Origin: Polynucleobacter sp. AP-Elch-400A-B2
GTDB lineage: Bacteria; Pseudomonadota; Gammaproteobacteria; Burkholderiales; Burkholderiaceae
Length of the DNA stretch: 64,000 nt
NCBI RefSeq assembly: GCF_018688355.1
Contig: NZ_CP061317.1
Span: 811,997-875,996, forward strand
Direction: 5' to 3'
Below, one piece after another: positions 21,686 to 32,869 of the stretch. Below the pieces are notes generated by a model. That model saw nothing but the letters and a program-made list of their open reading frames with translations. It did no database searches and was not told the origin of the DNA. The number at the start of each line of letters is the position of its first letter. Positions within the stretch are counted from its first letter, which is position 1. Position numbers and translations under genes: made by a program.

Positions 21686-22141
21686 TTAGGGCAGAAATTC
21701 TTCTACACCTTTGTTTGCCAATAGGTCTGCTAGCTCATTTCCAGGGTGGCCGTTGTGGCCACGAACCCAATGCCATGAGATTTGATGGTCTGGAATCAGG
21801 GCATCTAATTCTTGCCATAAATCAGCATTTTTGACGTGATCTTTGCTGGCGGTCTTCCAGCCCCTCTTTTTCCAGCCCTCCAGCCACTCAGTCACACCTT
21901 TTTGAACATACTGAGAGTCAGTCCACAGTTCTACCGAGCTAGTTTGCTTCAGGGCTCGCAGCGCATGAATTACAGCGCTAATTTCCATGCGATTGTTGGT
22001 GGTATGTTCAGCGCCACCATGGAGGTGCTTCTCATGTCCGCCTGAGCGTAGAACGGCACCCCAGCCCCCAGGACCCGGATTACCTTTGCAGGCACCATCG
22101 GTATAAATGACGATATGAGGAAGTGGTTTGGCGTGGGACAT
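21686..22141 (-). CDS. rnhA: Ribonuclease HI
   Basis: Degrades the RNA strand of RNA-DNA hybrids. The catalytic carboxylates are Asp15 ([16 protein letters not shown]), Glu53 (NNRMEISAV) and Asp75 (WTDSQYV), with a C-terminal His/Asp-containing [17 protein letters not shown] stretch. Length is 151 residues, normal. It lies 4 bp after the methyltransferase gene on the same strand, a common betaproteobacterial pair. Confidence 0.97.
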   Translation of the reverse strand: MSHAKPLPHIVIYTDGACKGNPGPGGWGAVLRSGGHEKHLHGGAEHTTNNRMEISAVIHALRALKQTSSVELWTDSQYVQKGVTEWLEGWKKRGWKTASKDHVKNADLWQELDALIPDHQISWHWVRGHNGHPGNELADLLANKGVEEFLP

Positions 22142-22145
22142 GTCG

Positions 22146-22961
22146 TTAATTTACTCGGTCTTGCTGGTTTGCTAACTGCTGGCGACTTTCAGCTACCGGG
22201 TTCAATTGAGTGATCGCAGGGATGCGTAGGCCTTGGACTTGTCCGATCAGGCGGATGCCTTGCTGGCGCTTAATGGCCGAAACCAGAAAAACAGCTCCAA
22301 AAATAGGCCACCAGCGGTTGCCAGCCGGCTCCATAAAGTCCATTCTGGCCATGCCTGACTCGCCACTCAAGGGGAGTTTATAGCAGCCAAAATGGCCTCT
22401 ATCTAACGAGAAGTTCAGCAGTTGCAGCCAGTCTTTAATTCTAAGAAGGCCAATAAATTGACCATCCCTTGGTAAGTAGGGGGTGCCGATTAATCTGCTG
22501 AGATATTGACGCATACCCCAAAGACTGGCCGGATTGAATCCTGAAATAATCAAGCGCCCTTCAGGGCGCAGGACGCGCTCAGCCTCTCGCAGAATTTGAT
22601 GAGGGTCAGCAGCAAATTCTAAGACATGTGGCATCACCAATAAATCAATGGATTCTGAAGCAAAGGGGAGCTCATTGGCATTGCCCTCAATCTGATGCCA
22701 ATTAAACTGGCCGGCCTGTTTTTGCCGGTCATGGGTGTTTATTAGTAACGCGTGCAAGGGCATGCGGTTTTCTACCAAGGTATTCATTTGCGGCAAGCCA
22801 ATTTGTACGGCATAAAAACCGAAGACATCAGCCACAATTTGATTAAAGCATTTTTGCTCCCATGCAAGTACATAGCGTCCAGGGGGTGATTGCAGCCACT
22901 TTTCCCACGAACTCCATGGTGGTGCGGGTATCTGAGAGGGGGCGGGTGGGGTTGGTATCAT
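22146..22961 (-). CDS. SAM-dependent methyltransferase (type 11)
   Basis: Class I methyltransferase of unknown substrate. The N-terminal [15 protein letters not shown] motif is typical of the betaproteobacterial protein found next to rnhA and divergent from gloB. The methyltransferase core shows [38 protein letters not shown], which is motif II/III of the fold. Length is 271 residues. The ATG lies only 6 bp from the divergent gloB start, so each promoter must lie inside the other gene, or a later start is used. Confidence 0.85.
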   Translation of the reverse strand: MIPTPPAPSQIPAPPWSSWEKWLQSPPGRYVLAWEQKCFNQIVADVFGFYAVQIGLPQMNTLVENRMPLHALLINTHDRQKQAGQFNWHQIEGNANELPFASESIDLLVMPHVLEFAADPHQILREAERVLRPEGRLIISGFNPASLWGMRQYLSRLIGTPYLPRDGQFIGLLRIKDWLQLLNFSLDRGHFGCYKLPLSGESGMARMDFMEPAGNRWWPIFGAVFLVSAIKRQQGIRLIGQVQGLRIPAITQLNPVAESRQQLANQQDRVN

Positions 22962-22967
22962 GGGTCT

Positions 22968-23777
22968 ATGGTGAAGAATACTTTATTGCAAGTTTGGCCG
23001 ATACCGGCTTTTGATGACAATTACCTCTGGTGTATCCATGATGGCGAGTCTGCTTTGATCGTGGATCCAGGTGATGCTGCCCCAGTATTGCAATATCTCG
23101 AGCAAAATCAGCTGACTCTGACTGGCATTTTAATTACCCATCACCATGCAGACCATACCGGTGGCATTGTTACCTTGCTCAATGCCCTTGGCTCAACGAT
23201 TCCGGTTTATGGCCCTGCCGCGATTGATATTCCGGGTCGCACGCATGCCCTGATGGAGGGTGACAAAGTTGAAATCGCTGCACCTCGTCTTAGCCTCGAG
23301 GTTTATGAGGTACCTGGTCATACCTTGAGTCACATTGCTTACTTTGCAAACATGCAGGCCAATGTAGTTGAGCCCATGCTGTTCTGTGGGGATACCTTAT
23401 TTGCATCTGGCTGTGGTCGCTTGTTTGAGGGCACCCCAACGCAGATGAGCCAATCTCTCGAGAAGTTTATCGCCTTACCCAAAAATACTCTGGTGTATTG
23501 CACCCATGAATACACCTTATCCAATATTCGCTTTGCGCTGGCGGTTGAGCCGAATAATGCCAACCTGATTACTTGGGCGGAAACCGCTAAAGCTCTGCGC
23601 GATCAACACCAACCAACATTACCAACGACCATCGGACAAGAACTACAAGTCAACCCATTCATGCGTTGTGATCAACCGGCTGTGATCGAAGCTGCTCTGG
23701 AGGTCTCTGGCGAAAAATCTCTACCTACACCTGCCCATGTACTGGCGGTGATTCGGGCGTGGAAGGATCGGTTCTGA
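22968..23777 (+). CDS. gloB: Hydroxyacylglutathione hydrolase (glyoxalase II)
   Basis: Metallo-beta-lactamase-fold thioesterase that hydrolyses S-lactoylglutathione to lactate and glutathione in methylglyoxal detoxification. Metal ligands are visible in THHHADH (His58, His60, Asp62, His63), the later PGHTLSHIAY and FCGDTLFASGCGRLFEG stretches, and a C-terminal basic region. I choose the ATG at 22968 (269 residues); the upstream frame is Trp/Gly-rich and lies antisense to the methyltransferase start. Its TGA overlaps the mltD ATG (TGATG). Confidence 0.94.
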   Translation: MVKNTLLQVWPIPAFDDNYLWCIHDGESALIVDPGDAAPVLQYLEQNQLTLTGILITHHHADHTGGIVTLLNALGSTIPVYGPAAIDIPGRTHALMEGDKVEIAAPRLSLEVYEVPGHTLSHIAYFANMQANVVEPMLFCGDTLFASGCGRLFEGTPTQMSQSLEKFIALPKNTLVYCTHEYTLSNIRFALAVEPNNANLITWAETAKALRDQHQPTLPTTIGQELQVNPFMRCDQPAVIEAALEVSGEKSLPTPAHVLAVIRAWKDRF

Positions 23778-25177
23778 TGTTGTGGCGCTATGCAGTGATC
23801 CTCATGATTACTGTACTCTCAGGTTGTGCCAGTACAGGAGATTGGTCTTCGGATACCCCGACACGTCAGGATCCACGCGCTTCTAAAGCTAAGCGGGTCA
23901 ACCTCCAAAATCAATCGGTCAGTGAGCTGTACGCACCATCGAGCAATCTTTGGATTCGGATTCGGGATGGGTTTGAGATGAAGCCCATGAATACGCCGCT
24001 GGAGATTGAGCAAGTGCGCTGGCTCAGTGCGCGTCCAGACTATGTGCATCGCTCAATGGCTCGTTCATCACGCTATCTGTTTTACATCGTGCAAGAGGTG
24101 AATGCACGCAATATGCCAACGGAGATCGCCTTGCTTCCGTTTGTCGAAAGCGCATTCGTGACCAATGCGAAGTCCAGTGCTAAGGCCATGGGCCTGTGGC
24201 AATTTATGCCTGCAACAGGTAAAGATTTTCAGCTTACCCAGAACGTCTTTAGAGATGAGCGGAGAGATGTATTGCAATCTACTGATGCGGCATTGGATTA
24301 TCTGCAGCGTCTATACAAACAATTCGGTAGTTGGGATCTCGCTCTGGCTGCCTATAACTGGGGCGCAGGTAATGTTTCAAAAGCGCAGAAACGCAATCTT
24401 GCTGCAGGACTCCCTACGGATTACCTGAGTCTCAAGATGCCCAACGAGACACGAAACTATGTTCCGAAGTTAATGGCCTACCGACAAATTGTTTTAGACC
24501 CGCAGGCTTATGGCATTGTTCTACCGGATTTAGAAAACCATCCTTACTTTGTCGCTGTGGATGTTGGGTCTGATATTGATGTGGCTCTGGTAATTAAGCT
24601 GAGTGAAATTCCGGAGGACGAGTTCCATAGTCTGAATCCCTCATTCAATAAGCCGGTCATCTTGAGTAACGCTAATCAGCAAATCTTGCTACCGTTTGGA
24701 CATGCTGAGGTCTTCCAGGAAAACCTCAAGAAGTACACCAAACCACTGTCTTCTTGGTCGGCGGTACAGGTGACTAAGACGGAGTCGGTTGACCAAGCCG
24801 CAAAAACGCTTGGTGTTGATGTAGATACCTTAAGAACAGTCAATAGTATCCCCAAAGGCATGAGAATTCGGGCGGGTTCAACAGTTTTAGTGCCTAAAAC
24901 TCACCAGCGCCCTGGCGATATCTCAGTGGCTTTAGCCGAAAACGGCAGTCTCAATTTGGATAAGTCAGCGCCTAAAAATTGTGCAAAAGGGACTAAGTGC
25001 GTAGCGGCAAAGACTGGAAAAGGTGCTGCTAAGGGTAATTCTTCTGCGAATAAAGCTGCAACTCAGCATAAATCCGCATCGACAGGGCTTGCAAAATCTG
25101 CGAAAAATGGATCTTCGAATACAGCTAGCTCAACTCCCAAGACTTCCACTAGCAAGGGAGCTAGCAAGCTTCAGTAA
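23777..25177 (+). CDS. mltD: Membrane-bound lytic murein transglycosylase D with LysM
   Basis: Lipoprotein that cleaves peptidoglycan to anhydromuropeptides. The signal peptide ends at a lipobox LSGCAS (Cys about residue 17). The SLT domain spans about residues 95-230, with the catalytic Glu in LLPFVESAFVTNAKSS and AMGLWQFMPATGKDF, and ALAAYNWGAGNVSKA. A LysM domain lies at about 325-375. The last 60 residues are low-complexity Ala/Ser/Thr/Lys. The start overlaps the gloB stop, a common gene pair in betaproteobacteria. Confidence 0.92.
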   Translation: MLWRYAVILMITVLSGCASTGDWSSDTPTRQDPRASKAKRVNLQNQSVSELYAPSSNLWIRIRDGFEMKPMNTPLEIEQVRWLSARPDYVHRSMARSSRYLFYIVQEVNARNMPTEIALLPFVESAFVTNAKSSAKAMGLWQFMPATGKDFQLTQNVFRDERRDVLQSTDAALDYLQRLYKQFGSWDLALAAYNWGAGNVSKAQKRNLAAGLPTDYLSLKMPNETRNYVPKLMAYRQIVLDPQAYGIVLPDLENHPYFVAVDVGSDIDVALVIKLSEIPEDEFHSLNPSFNKPVILSNANQQILLPFGHAEVFQENLKKYTKPLSSWSAVQVTKTESVDQAAKTLGVDVDTLRTVNSIPKGMRIRAGSTVLVPKTHQRPGDISVALAENGSLNLDKSAPKNCAKGTKCVAAKTGKGAAKGNSSANKAATQHKSASTGLAKSAKNGSSNTASSTPKTSTSKGASKLQ

Positions 25178-25212
25178 GTCTAGACACTTTAATTTACTCA
25201 TTTAGGTTGACC

Positions 25213-27096
25213 ATGTCCTATAAGTCAGAACACGAACGCTCCATTAAAGACCCAGATGGATTTTGGGGAGAGCAGGCAAAACTCATTCATTGGGAAAAAC
25301 CATTTAATCAAGTTCTGGATTATGCAAACCCTCCGTTTGCTAAATGGTTTGAGGGTGGATTAACCAATCTTTGCTACAACGCAGTTGATCGTCATCTCAA
25401 GGATCGTGCAAACCAAATCGCACTAGTCGCTGTTTCAACAGAAACTAATCTAGAAAAAGCATACACATTTAAAGAGCTCTACGAAGAAGTCAATCGTATT
25501 GCCGCTATTTATAAAGCAAACGGTGTTCAAAAGGGCGATCGCGTATTGATTTACATGCCGATGATTGCAGAAGCTTGTTTTGCAATGCTCGCTTGTACAC
25601 GCATTGGTGCAATTCACTCCGTGGTGTTTGGTGGGTTTGCATCTCATAGCTTGGCATCGCGTATCGATGATGCAAAACCGAAAATGATTGTGACTGCAGA
25701 AGCGGGCGCGCGTGGTGGTAAAGCGGTCCCTTACAAGCCTTTACTGGATGAGGCAATCAAGCTGGCAGACTACAAGCCTGAAAAAGTCCTGATCGTCAAT
25801 CGTGGCCTGACTGATTTCACCACAGTAGCCGGTCGAGATTTAGATTACGCAACTGAGCGCCAGAAACACCTCAATGATTTAGTGCCGATTGAGTGGGTGG
25901 ATGCAACCCACACTTCCTATATTTTGTACACCTCTGGTACTACCGGTAAGCCTAAGGGAGTACAGCGCGACACCGGTGGTTACGCCGTCGCCTTAGCCTC
26001 CACCATGGAGCACATCTTCTGCGGTAATCCTGGCGAGACCATGTTCTGTACATCCGATATTGGTTGGGTGGTGGGCCATAGCTACATCATTTATGCGCCA
26101 TTGCTAAACGGCATGGCAACGATTCTTTATGAAGGCACACCCTTACGTCCTGATGCAGGTATTTGGTGGGAGCTGGTTGAGAAGCACAAAGTCTCAGTCA
26201 TGTTCTCTGCACCAACTGCAGTTCGTGTTCTCAAGAAACAAGATCCTGCCTTCTTAACTAAATATGATCTCTCGAGCTTGCGTGCTTTGTTCTTGGCAGG
26301 CGAGCCTTTGGATGAGCCAACGGCAACCTGGATTCATGATGCGATTAAGAAGCCGATCGTGGATAACTATTGGCAGACAGAAACGGGTTGGCCGATGCTG
26401 GCAATTCAGCGTGGCGTAGAAGTGATGCCACACAAGTTTGGTTCGCCAGGAGTCCCGTCATTTGGTTACAACATGAAGTTGTTGGATGACGCGACCTCGG
26501 AAGAGTTGGGTCCAGATCGGAAGGGTGTAATTGCGATTGAGGGTCCTTTGCCTCCAGGCTGTATGCAAACTGTCTGGGGTGACGATAAGCGTTTTGTAAG
26601 TACCTATTGGGAAACTATCCCCGGCAAGATGATTTACTCTACTTTTGACTGGGGCATTAAAGATAAGGACGGTTACTTCTTTATCTTAGGCCGAACTGAT
26701 GACGTGATTAACGTTGCTGGTCATCGCTTAGGCACCCGTGAGATCGAAGAAAGTATTTCTAGTCATCCGAATATCTCTGAAGTCGCAGTGGTGGGTATTG
26801 AGGACAAGCTCAAGGGACAGGCAGCGATCGCCTTTGTGATTCCAAAGGATGCCTCGAACATTGCTACTCTAGAGGCAGAGTGCATGAAAACCGTGGATAC
26901 CACTCTAGGTGCAATTGCTCGTCCAGGTCGGGTTTATGTAGTCACAGCCTTGCCTAAGACCCGTTCAGGCAAGATCGTGCGCCGTGCTCTTCAGGCTGTA
27001 GCTGAAGGGCGTGATCCTGGTGATATCAGCACGATGGAAGATCAAACCGTTTTAGCGCAAATTAAGACCATCATCGAGCAAAGCGCAAAGCCTTAA
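25213..27096 (+). CDS. prpE: Propionate/acetate--CoA ligase (AMP-forming)
   Basis: Acyl-CoA synthetase of the acetyl-CoA synthetase family, closest in pattern to PrpE. The AMP-binding motif YTSGTTGKPKG lies at about residues 239-249, and the C-terminal catalytic Lys in LPKTRSGKIVRR. The N-terminal FWGEQAKLIHWEKPF and the NYWQTETGWP motif fit propionate-CoA ligase. I choose the ATG at 25213 (627 residues), which has AGGTTG upstream. It could feed the methylcitrate pathway, but no prpBC genes are here, and acetate use is also possible. Confidence 0.9.
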   Translation: MSYKSEHERSIKDPDGFWGEQAKLIHWEKPFNQVLDYANPPFAKWFEGGLTNLCYNAVDRHLKDRANQIALVAVSTETNLEKAYTFKELYEEVNRIAAIYKANGVQKGDRVLIYMPMIAEACFAMLACTRIGAIHSVVFGGFASHSLASRIDDAKPKMIVTAEAGARGGKAVPYKPLLDEAIKLADYKPEKVLIVNRGLTDFTTVAGRDLDYATERQKHLNDLVPIEWVDATHTSYILYTSGTTGKPKGVQRDTGGYAVALASTMEHIFCGNPGETMFCTSDIGWVVGHSYIIYAPLLNGMATILYEGTPLRPDAGIWWELVEKHKVSVMFSAPTAVRVLKKQDPAFLTKYDLSSLRALFLAGEPLDEPTATWIHDAIKKPIVDNYWQTETGWPMLAIQRGVEVMPHKFGSPGVPSFGYNMKLLDDATSEELGPDRKGVIAIEGPLPPGCMQTVWGDDKRFVSTYWETIPGKMIYSTFDWGIKDKDGYFFILGRTDDVINVAGHRLGTREIEESISSHPNISEVAVVGIEDKLKGQAAIAFVIPKDASNIATLEAECMKTVDTTLGAIARPGRVYVVTALPKTRSGKIVRRALQAVAEGRDPGDISTMEDQTVLAQIKTIIEQSAKP

Positions 27097-27117
27097 ACCC
27101 AGCCTGGCTGTATCAAA

Positions 27118-27153
27118 AATAAGCCCCTTGGTCGTGCGACTCAGGGGCTTATT
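27118..27153 (+). terminator. Hairpin terminator between prpE and carA
   Basis: A perfect 11-bp stem (AATAAGCCCCT, 27118-27128, with AGGGGCTTATT, 27143-27153), with a smaller internal hairpin in its loop (GTCG/CGAC). The plus-strand T tract is short (the stem itself ends TTATT), so termination may be partial. On the minus strand it is followed by ATTTTTG. Confidence 0.65.
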
Positions 27154-27201
27154 ACCTTGCAAGCCCAATTGGCTGCGAATCCAAGGGTTTATACGCAAAA
27201 C

Positions 27202-27210
27202 TGGTATGAT
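27202..27210 (+). promoter_or_regulatory. Candidate extended -10 promoter for carAB
   Basis: TGGTATGAT fits an extended -10 element (TG-n-TATGAT), about 120 bp upstream of the carA start and after the terminator. No good -35 box is seen. The untranslated leader would be long. Confidence 0.3.
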
Positions 27211-27332
27211 TGAACGGTTCAAAACTTAATAAATTACCCTAGCGCTTAAAGACACTCACCTCCCGCACAAACAGTCCTGGGTTGGTCTTTTTGGGGTGTT
27301 GAGCGTCGGATGGAGCAGGGACTGGAGATGGT

Positions 27333-28535
27333 TTGTCACCCTTGCTTCCTTCTTTTCCTCCCGCCGTGTTGGCCTTAGCCGACGGCACTATATTTCCCGG
27401 TCTTAGTATTGGCGCCCCTGGCGAAACTACCGGCGAAGTTGTTTTCAATACCGCACTTACGGGCTATCAAGAGATCATCACTGATCCTAGTTACTCACGC
27501 CAAATTGTTACCTTGACTTACCCACACATCGGAAACGTTGGTGTAAACAGTCAAGACGCTGAGTCGGATCAGATTCATGCGGCTGGCTTGGTTGTGAAAG
27601 ACCTCTCTAAGCGTGTCTCGAATTTCCGCTCTGAGGAAACTCTGGACAGCTATCTCACAAAAGCAGGGGTAGTAGGCATCTCTGGTATCGATACCCGCAA
27701 GCTCACTCGTATCCTGCGCGATAAAGGCGCTCAGTCCGGCGCGATTGTGGCTGGCAAGCTGGGTGATAACGTAGAGACCCTCGGCAAGAAAGCCTTAGAA
27801 CTGGCTAAAGCCTTCCCGGGTATGGCTGGTTTAGATCTGGCTAAAGTGGTAACAACAAAAACCCCATACCAATGGCGTGAGGCTGAATGGGACCTGCATG
27901 GCCCTAATGACAAACCTGCCTATCGATCTTTAGATGTCACTAAGCCCAGCAAAAAAGTCGTTGCTTATGATTTTGGTGTGAAGCGTAATATTTTGCGCAT
28001 GCTCACTGAGCGTGGTTGTGAGTTAACGATTGTTCCAGCACAAACTAGCGCTGCCGAAGTGTTGGCAATGAACCCAGATGGTGTGTTCTTCTCAAATGGC
28101 CCTGGAGATCCTGGCCCATGTGATTACGCGATTGCTGCTGCTAAAGAAATTATCGAAAAGGGCATTCCGACTTTCGGTATTTGTTTGGGTCACCAGATCA
28201 TGGGCTTGGCTGCCGGCGCTAAAACTCTAAAAATGAAGTTTGGCCACCATGGTGCAAACCACCCTGTAAAAGATTTGGATACGGGGCGCGTAGCAATTAC
28301 TTCTCAGAATCATGGCTTTGCTGTGGATGCAAAAACTTTGCCTGACAACATTCGCGTTACGCATGTGTCTTTATTTGATGGATCACTGCAAGGCCTAGCT
28401 TGGAAAGATAAGCCTGCTTTGTGTTTCCAAGGACATCCTGAGGCCTCACCAGGCCCTCACGATATCGCCTATTTATTTGATCGTTTTGTGGAGTTCATGA
28501 ATGCTGCCGCTGTTGGTAATAAGGGGGGCAAATAA
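27333..28535 (+). CDS. carA: Carbamoyl-phosphate synthase small subunit (glutaminase)
   Basis: Hydrolyses glutamine and sends ammonia to CarB for carbamoyl phosphate, a precursor of arginine and pyrimidines. The class I amidotransferase triad is visible: Cys284 in FGICLGHQ, and His368 and Glu370 in [13 protein letters not shown]. The N-terminal domain begins [14 protein letters not shown]. No ATG is available; TTG at 27333 has GGAG 5 bp upstream, and TTG at 27342 is the alternative. Its stop overlaps the carB ATG (TAATG). Confidence 0.95.
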   Translation: MSPLLPSFPPAVLALADGTIFPGLSIGAPGETTGEVVFNTALTGYQEIITDPSYSRQIVTLTYPHIGNVGVNSQDAESDQIHAAGLVVKDLSKRVSNFRSEETLDSYLTKAGVVGISGIDTRKLTRILRDKGAQSGAIVAGKLGDNVETLGKKALELAKAFPGMAGLDLAKVVTTKTPYQWREAEWDLHGPNDKPAYRSLDVTKPSKKVVAYDFGVKRNILRMLTERGCELTIVPAQTSAAEVLAMNPDGVFFSNGPGDPGPCDYAIAAAKEIIEKGIPTFGICLGHQIMGLAAGAKTLKMKFGHHGANHPVKDLDTGRVAITSQNHGFAVDAKTLPDNIRVTHVSLFDGSLQGLAWKDKPALCFQGHPEASPGPHDIAYLFDRFVEFMNAAAVGNKGGK

Positions 28536-31500
28536 TGCCTAAGCGTAGCGACATTAAGAGCATTCTGATTATTGGTGCTGGCCCCATAGTGATTGGTCAG
28601 GCCTGTGAGTTTGATTATTCTGGTGCGCAAGCTTGTAAAGCTCTGCGTGACGAAGGTTACAAAGTGATTTTGGTGAACAGCAATCCTGCCACCATCATGA
28701 CTGATCCTGAAATGGCGGATGTGACATACATCGAGCCAATTACTTGGGAAGTAGTGGAGCGCATTATCGCCACTGAGAAACCTGATGCTATTTTGCCAAC
28801 GATGGGCGGTCAAACTGCCTTGAACTGCGCGCTCGATTTACATCGCCACGGTATTCTCGAGAAATACGGTTGCGAACTGATTGGCGCTTCACCAGAGGCG
28901 ATTGATAAAGCCGAGGATCGTCAAAAGTTTAAAGATGCGATGACAAAGATTGGTTTGGGTTCTGCGAAGTCTGGTATTGCGCACTCCATGGATGAAGCGC
29001 ACGAAGTGCAACAACGCATTCAGAAAGAGACTGACAGTTTAGGTTTCCCAGTGGTCATTCGTCCTTCATTCACCATGGGTGGATCAGGCGGCGGTATTGC
29101 TTACAACCGTGAAGAGTTTGAAGAGATTTGTAAGCGCGGTTTAGATTTATCACCAACCCGTGAGCTCTTGATTGAAGAATCGCTCTTAGGTTGGAAAGAG
29201 TTCGAGATGGAAGTGGTGCGTGACCGCGCTGATAACTGCATCATCGTCTGCTCAATCGAAAACTTAGACCCGATGGGCGTGCATACCGGTGATTCGATCA
29301 CGGTTGCTCCTGCACAAACCTTGACGGATAAAGAGTATCAAATTTTGCGTAACGCCTCGATTGCGGTCTTGCGTGAAATTGGCGTGGATACCGGTGGTTC
29401 AAATGTACAGTTCTCGATTAACCCAGTTGATGGTCGTATGATTGTCATTGAGATGAACCCCCGTGTTTCACGTTCATCTGCCTTGGCTTCAAAAGCAACG
29501 GGTTTCCCGATTGCGAAGATTGCTGCAAAGCTAGCAGTAGGCTACACCTTAGATGAGTTAAAGAATGATATTACCGGCGGTGCTACTCCAGCATCTTTTG
29601 AGCCATCAATCGATTACGTTGTAACGAAGATTCCTCGTTTTGCCTTTGAGAAATTCCCGCAAGCAGATTCTCGTTTAACTACGCAGATGAAGTCCGTCGG
29701 TGAGGTGATGGCCATTGGCCGCACATTCCAAGAGTCTTTCCAAAAAGCACTCCGCGGTTTAGAGGTGGGTGTTGATGGTCTTGATGAAGTTTCTACAGAC
29801 TTAGATGACATCATTCAAGAAATCGGTGAGCCAGGCCCAGACCGTATTTGGTATTTGGCGGATGCTTTTCGTATGGGTATGGGCTTGGATGAGATTTATA
29901 ACGAGACTAAGGTTGATCCTTGGTTCTTAGAGCAAATCGAAGAGCTCATCATCATGGAGACTGAGCTCAAGCAGCGTAAGCTCGATAGTTTGTCCGCATC
30001 TGAGTTGCATTTCATTAAGCAAAAAGGTTTCTCAGATCGTCGCTTAGCGAAATTATTAGGAGTAGATGCTTCTTCCGTTCGCGCAGCACGTCATCGCCTC
30101 AATGTAGTTCCAGTCTACAAGCGGGTAGATACCTGTGCTGCTGAGTTCTCTACGAACACAGCCTATCTGTACTCCACTTACGAAGCAGAGCATGGTGAGT
30201 GCGAATCTCAGCCAAGCACTAAAGACAAGATCATGGTTTTGGGCGGCGGTCCTAACCGCATCGGTCAAGGTATTGAGTTTGACTACTGCTGCGTTCATGC
30301 CGCCTTGGCAATGCGCGAAGATGGTTATGAAACCATTATGGTGAACTGCAATCCAGAAACTGTTTCCACTGACTATGACACATCTGATCGCCTGTATTTT
30401 GAGCCATTAACACTAGAAGATGTTTTAGAGATCGTGGCAATTGAAAAGCCAAAAGGCGTCATCGTTCAGTATGGCGGTCAGACTCCCTTGAAGTTGGCTT
30501 TGGATCTTGAGGCCAATGGCGTACCAATCATCGGTACATCGCCAGACATGATTGATGCTGCAGAAGACCGCGAGCGTTTTCAGAAGCTATTGCATGAGTT
30601 GAATTTGCGTCAGCCGCCTAACCGTACCGCCCGTGCAGAAGATGAAGCTCTGAAGCTTGCTGAAGAAATTGGTTACCCATTGGTGGTGCGTCCTTCCTAT
30701 GTATTGGGTGGCCGCGCGATGGAAATCGTACACGATGGCCGTGATCTTGAGCGCTACATGCGTGAAGCTGTCAAAGTCTCCCATGACTCACCAGTATTAC
30801 TGGATCGCTTCTTGAACGATGCGATTGAATGTGATGTGGATTGCATTAGCGATGGTCAGCAGGTATTTATCGGCGGTGTGATGGAACACATTGAGCAAGC
30901 CGGCGTTCACTCAGGTGACTCTGCTTGTTCATTGCCGCCATACTCCTTATCGGATGAGACGATTGCAGAAATCAAGCGTCAAACTGCGGCGATGGCTAAA
31001 GGTCTGAACGTAGTTGGTTTGATGAACGTGCAGTTTGCGATTCAGCACGTCGATGGTAAAGACGTCATCTATGTACTCGAGGTAAACCCGCGCGCTTCTC
31101 GTACCGTTCCATTCGTATCCAAAGCAACGGGCTTGCAGTTGGCCAAGATTGCAGCTCGCTGTATGGTGGGTCAAACTCTGAAACAGCAAGGCATTCTGAA
31201 TGAAGTCAAGCCAGCTTACTACTCAGTAAAAGAGGCGGTGTTCCCATTTAACAAGTTCCCAGGTATTGATCCAATTCTCGGACCAGAGATGCGCTCTACC
31301 GGTGAGGTGATGGGCGTTGGTAAGACTTTTGGTGAAGCGCTCTTCAAATCGCAATTAGGCGCAGGAATCAAGTTACCTAAGAGTGGCACTGTGTTGTTAA
31401 CCGTGAAAGATAGCGACAAGCCTAAAGCAGTTGAAGTAGCTAAGCTTTTGCATCAATTGGGATTCCCCATGGTTGCTACTAAAGGTACTGCCGCAGCGAT

Positions 31501-31798
31501 TGAGGAGGCTGGCTTACCAGTACGCGTAGTTAACAAGGTTAAGGATGGCCGTCCACACATTGTTGACTTGATCAAGAACGGTGAGATATCCCTGGTATTT
31601 ACTACGGTTGATGAGACTCGCACCGCAATTGCGGATTCACGCTCCATTCGTACTAGCGCTCAAGCTAATAATGTGACTTACTACACCACAATTAGTGCGG
31701 CACGTGCGGTGATGGACGGTTTATTAGCTTCGCAAAATGGCAACAAAGAGTCGCTCGAGGTGTATTCATTGCAAAATCTACACAAGACTCTCAATTAA
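28535..31798 (+). CDS. carB: Carbamoyl-phosphate synthase large subunit
   Basis: Makes carbamoyl phosphate from ammonia, bicarbonate and two ATP. The 1087-residue protein has two homologous halves, each with a biotin-carboxylase-like N-domain and an ATP-grasp domain. [15 protein letters not shown] marks the first half and [14 protein letters not shown] the second, with [20 protein letters not shown] and [18 protein letters not shown] metal/ATP regions. A C-terminal MGS-like allosteric domain (about 950-1080) should bind UMP and ornithine. It is coupled to carA, and greA follows after 19 bp. Confidence 0.97.
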   Translation: MPKRSDIKSILIIGAGPIVIGQACEFDYSGAQACKALRDEGYKVILVNSNPATIMTDPEMADVTYIEPITWEVVERIIATEKPDAILPTMGGQTALNCALDLHRHGILEKYGCELIGASPEAIDKAEDRQKFKDAMTKIGLGSAKSGIAHSMDEAHEVQQRIQKETDSLGFPVVIRPSFTMGGSGGGIAYNREEFEEICKRGLDLSPTRELLIEESLLGWKEFEMEVVRDRADNCIIVCSIENLDPMGVHTGDSITVAPAQTLTDKEYQILRNASIAVLREIGVDTGGSNVQFSINPVDGRMIVIEMNPRVSRSSALASKATGFPIAKIAAKLAVGYTLDELKNDITGGATPASFEPSIDYVVTKIPRFAFEKFPQADSRLTTQMKSVGEVMAIGRTFQESFQKALRGLEVGVDGLDEVSTDLDDIIQEIGEPGPDRIWYLADAFRMGMGLDEIYNETKVDPWFLEQIEELIIMETELKQRKLDSLSASELHFIKQKGFSDRRLAKLLGVDASSVRAARHRLNVVPVYKRVDTCAAEFSTNTAYLYSTYEAEHGECESQPSTKDKIMVLGGGPNRIGQGIEFDYCCVHAALAMREDGYETIMVNCNPETVSTDYDTSDRLYFEPLTLEDVLEIVAIEKPKGVIVQYGGQTPLKLALDLEANGVPIIGTSPDMIDAAEDRERFQKLLHELNLRQPPNRTARAEDEALKLAEEIGYPLVVRPSYVLGGRAMEIVHDGRDLERYMREAVKVSHDSPVLLDRFLNDAIECDVDCISDGQQVFIGGVMEHIEQAGVHSGDSACSLPPYSLSDETIAEIKRQTAAMAKGLNVVGLMNVQFAIQHVDGKDVIYVLEVNPRASRTVPFVSKATGLQLAKIAARCMVGQTLKQQGILNEVKPAYYSVKEAVFPFNKFPGIDPILGPEMRSTGEVMGVGKTFGEALFKSQLGAGIKLPKSGTVLLTVKDSDKPKAVEVAKLLHQLGFPMVATKGTAAAIEEAGLPVRVVNKVKDGRPHIVDLIKNGEISLVFTTVDETRTAIADSRSIRTSAQANNVTYYTTISAARAVMDGLLASQNGNKESLEVYSLQNLHKTLN

Positions 31799-31817
31799 AT
31801 TAAGTGAGGTGAGAAAC

Positions 31818-32294
31818 ATGAACACAATCCCTATTACTAAGCGTGGCGCAGAGCTCCTCAAAGAAGAATTGCATCGCCTAAAGCATGTAGAGCGCCCATC
31901 CGTGATCAATGCCATCTCTGAAGCGCGAGCACAAGGTGATCTTTCTGAGAATGCTGAGTACGACGCTGCTAAAGAGAAGCAGGGCTTTATTGAAGGTCGC
32001 ATTCAGGAGCTTGAGGGTAAGTTATCTGCAGCGCAAATCATTGATCCAGCAACTTTAGATGTGAATGGCCGGATAGTATTTGGTGCTACTGTAGATCTTG
32101 AAGACCTAGAAGACGGCACGAAGCTCACTTATCAAATCGTCGGTGACGACGAGGCCGATATTGCAGTAAATAAGATCTCCATTAGCTCTCCCATTGCTCG
32201 TGCCTTGATTAGCAAAGAAGAAGGTGACGTGGTTGCGGTTCAGGCTCCTGGCGGCAATCGCGAAGTAGAAATTCTTGCGGTTCGTTACATCTAA
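31818..32294 (+). CDS. greA: Transcription elongation factor GreA
   Basis: Rescues backtracked RNA polymerase by stimulating transcript cleavage. The 158-residue protein has the N-terminal coiled coil with the acidic tip ([20 protein letters not shown]) and a C-terminal FKBP-like domain ending [17 protein letters not shown] choose the ATG at 31818 with GAGGTGAG upstream; the 27 upstream codons overlap carB. It follows carB by 19 bp, so it is likely part of the carAB operon. Confidence 0.96.
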   Translation: MNTIPITKRGAELLKEELHRLKHVERPSVINAISEARAQGDLSENAEYDAAKEKQGFIEGRIQELEGKLSAAQIIDPATLDVNGRIVFGATVDLEDLEDGTKLTYQIVGDDEADIAVNKISISSPIARALISKEEGDVVAVQAPGGNREVEILAVRYI

Positions 32295-32311
32295 TACAAA
32301 GCAGAGTCCAT

Positions 32312-32797
32312 ATGCAGACTTTAGAGACCCCAAAGCACCTAGTGGCTCAAAGACTCTTTATTGTGATTGCTGGTTTATGGGTAGGTAGTCTCCTCACTGT
32401 GGGCTACTTGGTTGCCCCAGCTATCTTCAGCACAATGACTGATCGACAAGCTGCCGGAATGGTTGCTGGTAGCATCTTTAAATTAGAGGCTTATCTTAGT
32501 TTGATTGTGTGTATTGGTCTGATGGTGCTAGCCAATCTCCTGGTGAATCGTGGCCTCAATCAATTCAAGATCATTCGCTGGATCTTGTTGGCAATGTTGC
32601 TGTGTGCAATCGCAGCTAGCTTTATCTTGATTCCCTGGATGAATACCTTGCGAGATGATGCTCTCCTTCAAGGCATGCCAGTCATGCTCTCTCCCTCAGC
32701 TACCTTGTTCGGAAGGCTGCATGGCGTCTCTAGCATTCTATTTATGTTGCAGAGTCTCTTGGGAGTCTTCTTGGTCTGGCGACTCACCAAGAGATAA
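32312..32797 (+). CDS. DUF4149 family membrane protein
   Basis: Small integral membrane protein of unknown function, 161 residues with four predicted helices (about 15-37, 55-75, 87-106, 135-156). The pattern AGLWVGSLLTVGYLVAPAIFSTM and FGRLHGVSSILFMLQSLLG fits the DUF4149 family, often found between greA and yhbY in betaproteobacteria. It ends before a bidirectional terminator. No function is known. Confidence 0.8.
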   Translation: MQTLETPKHLVAQRLFIVIAGLWVGSLLTVGYLVAPAIFSTMTDRQAAGMVAGSIFKLEAYLSLIVCIGLMVLANLLVNRGLNQFKIIRWILLAMLLCAIAASFILIPWMNTLRDDALLQGMPVMLSPSATLFGRLHGVSSILFMLQSLLGVFLVWRLTKR

Positions 32798-32813
32798 GCT
32801 CAGGCTAAGTCAT

Positions 32814-32842
32814 AAAAAAACGCCGACTAGCGGCGTTTTTTT
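32814..32842. terminator. Bidirectional Rho-independent terminator
   Basis: A perfect 12-bp stem made of A7-CGCCG (32814-32825) and CGGCG-T7 (32831-32842) with a 5-nt loop, ACTAG. It provides a T tract on both strands and lies between the convergent DUF4149 and yhbY genes. Confidence 0.92.
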
Positions 32843-32869
32843 ATTAGAAGCTCACACATATTCGTTGCA

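Noticed and set aside
28469..28813. Minus-strand frame across the carA-carB junction
   Set aside because: Lies entirely antisense to two conserved genes; composition is that of a shadow frame.
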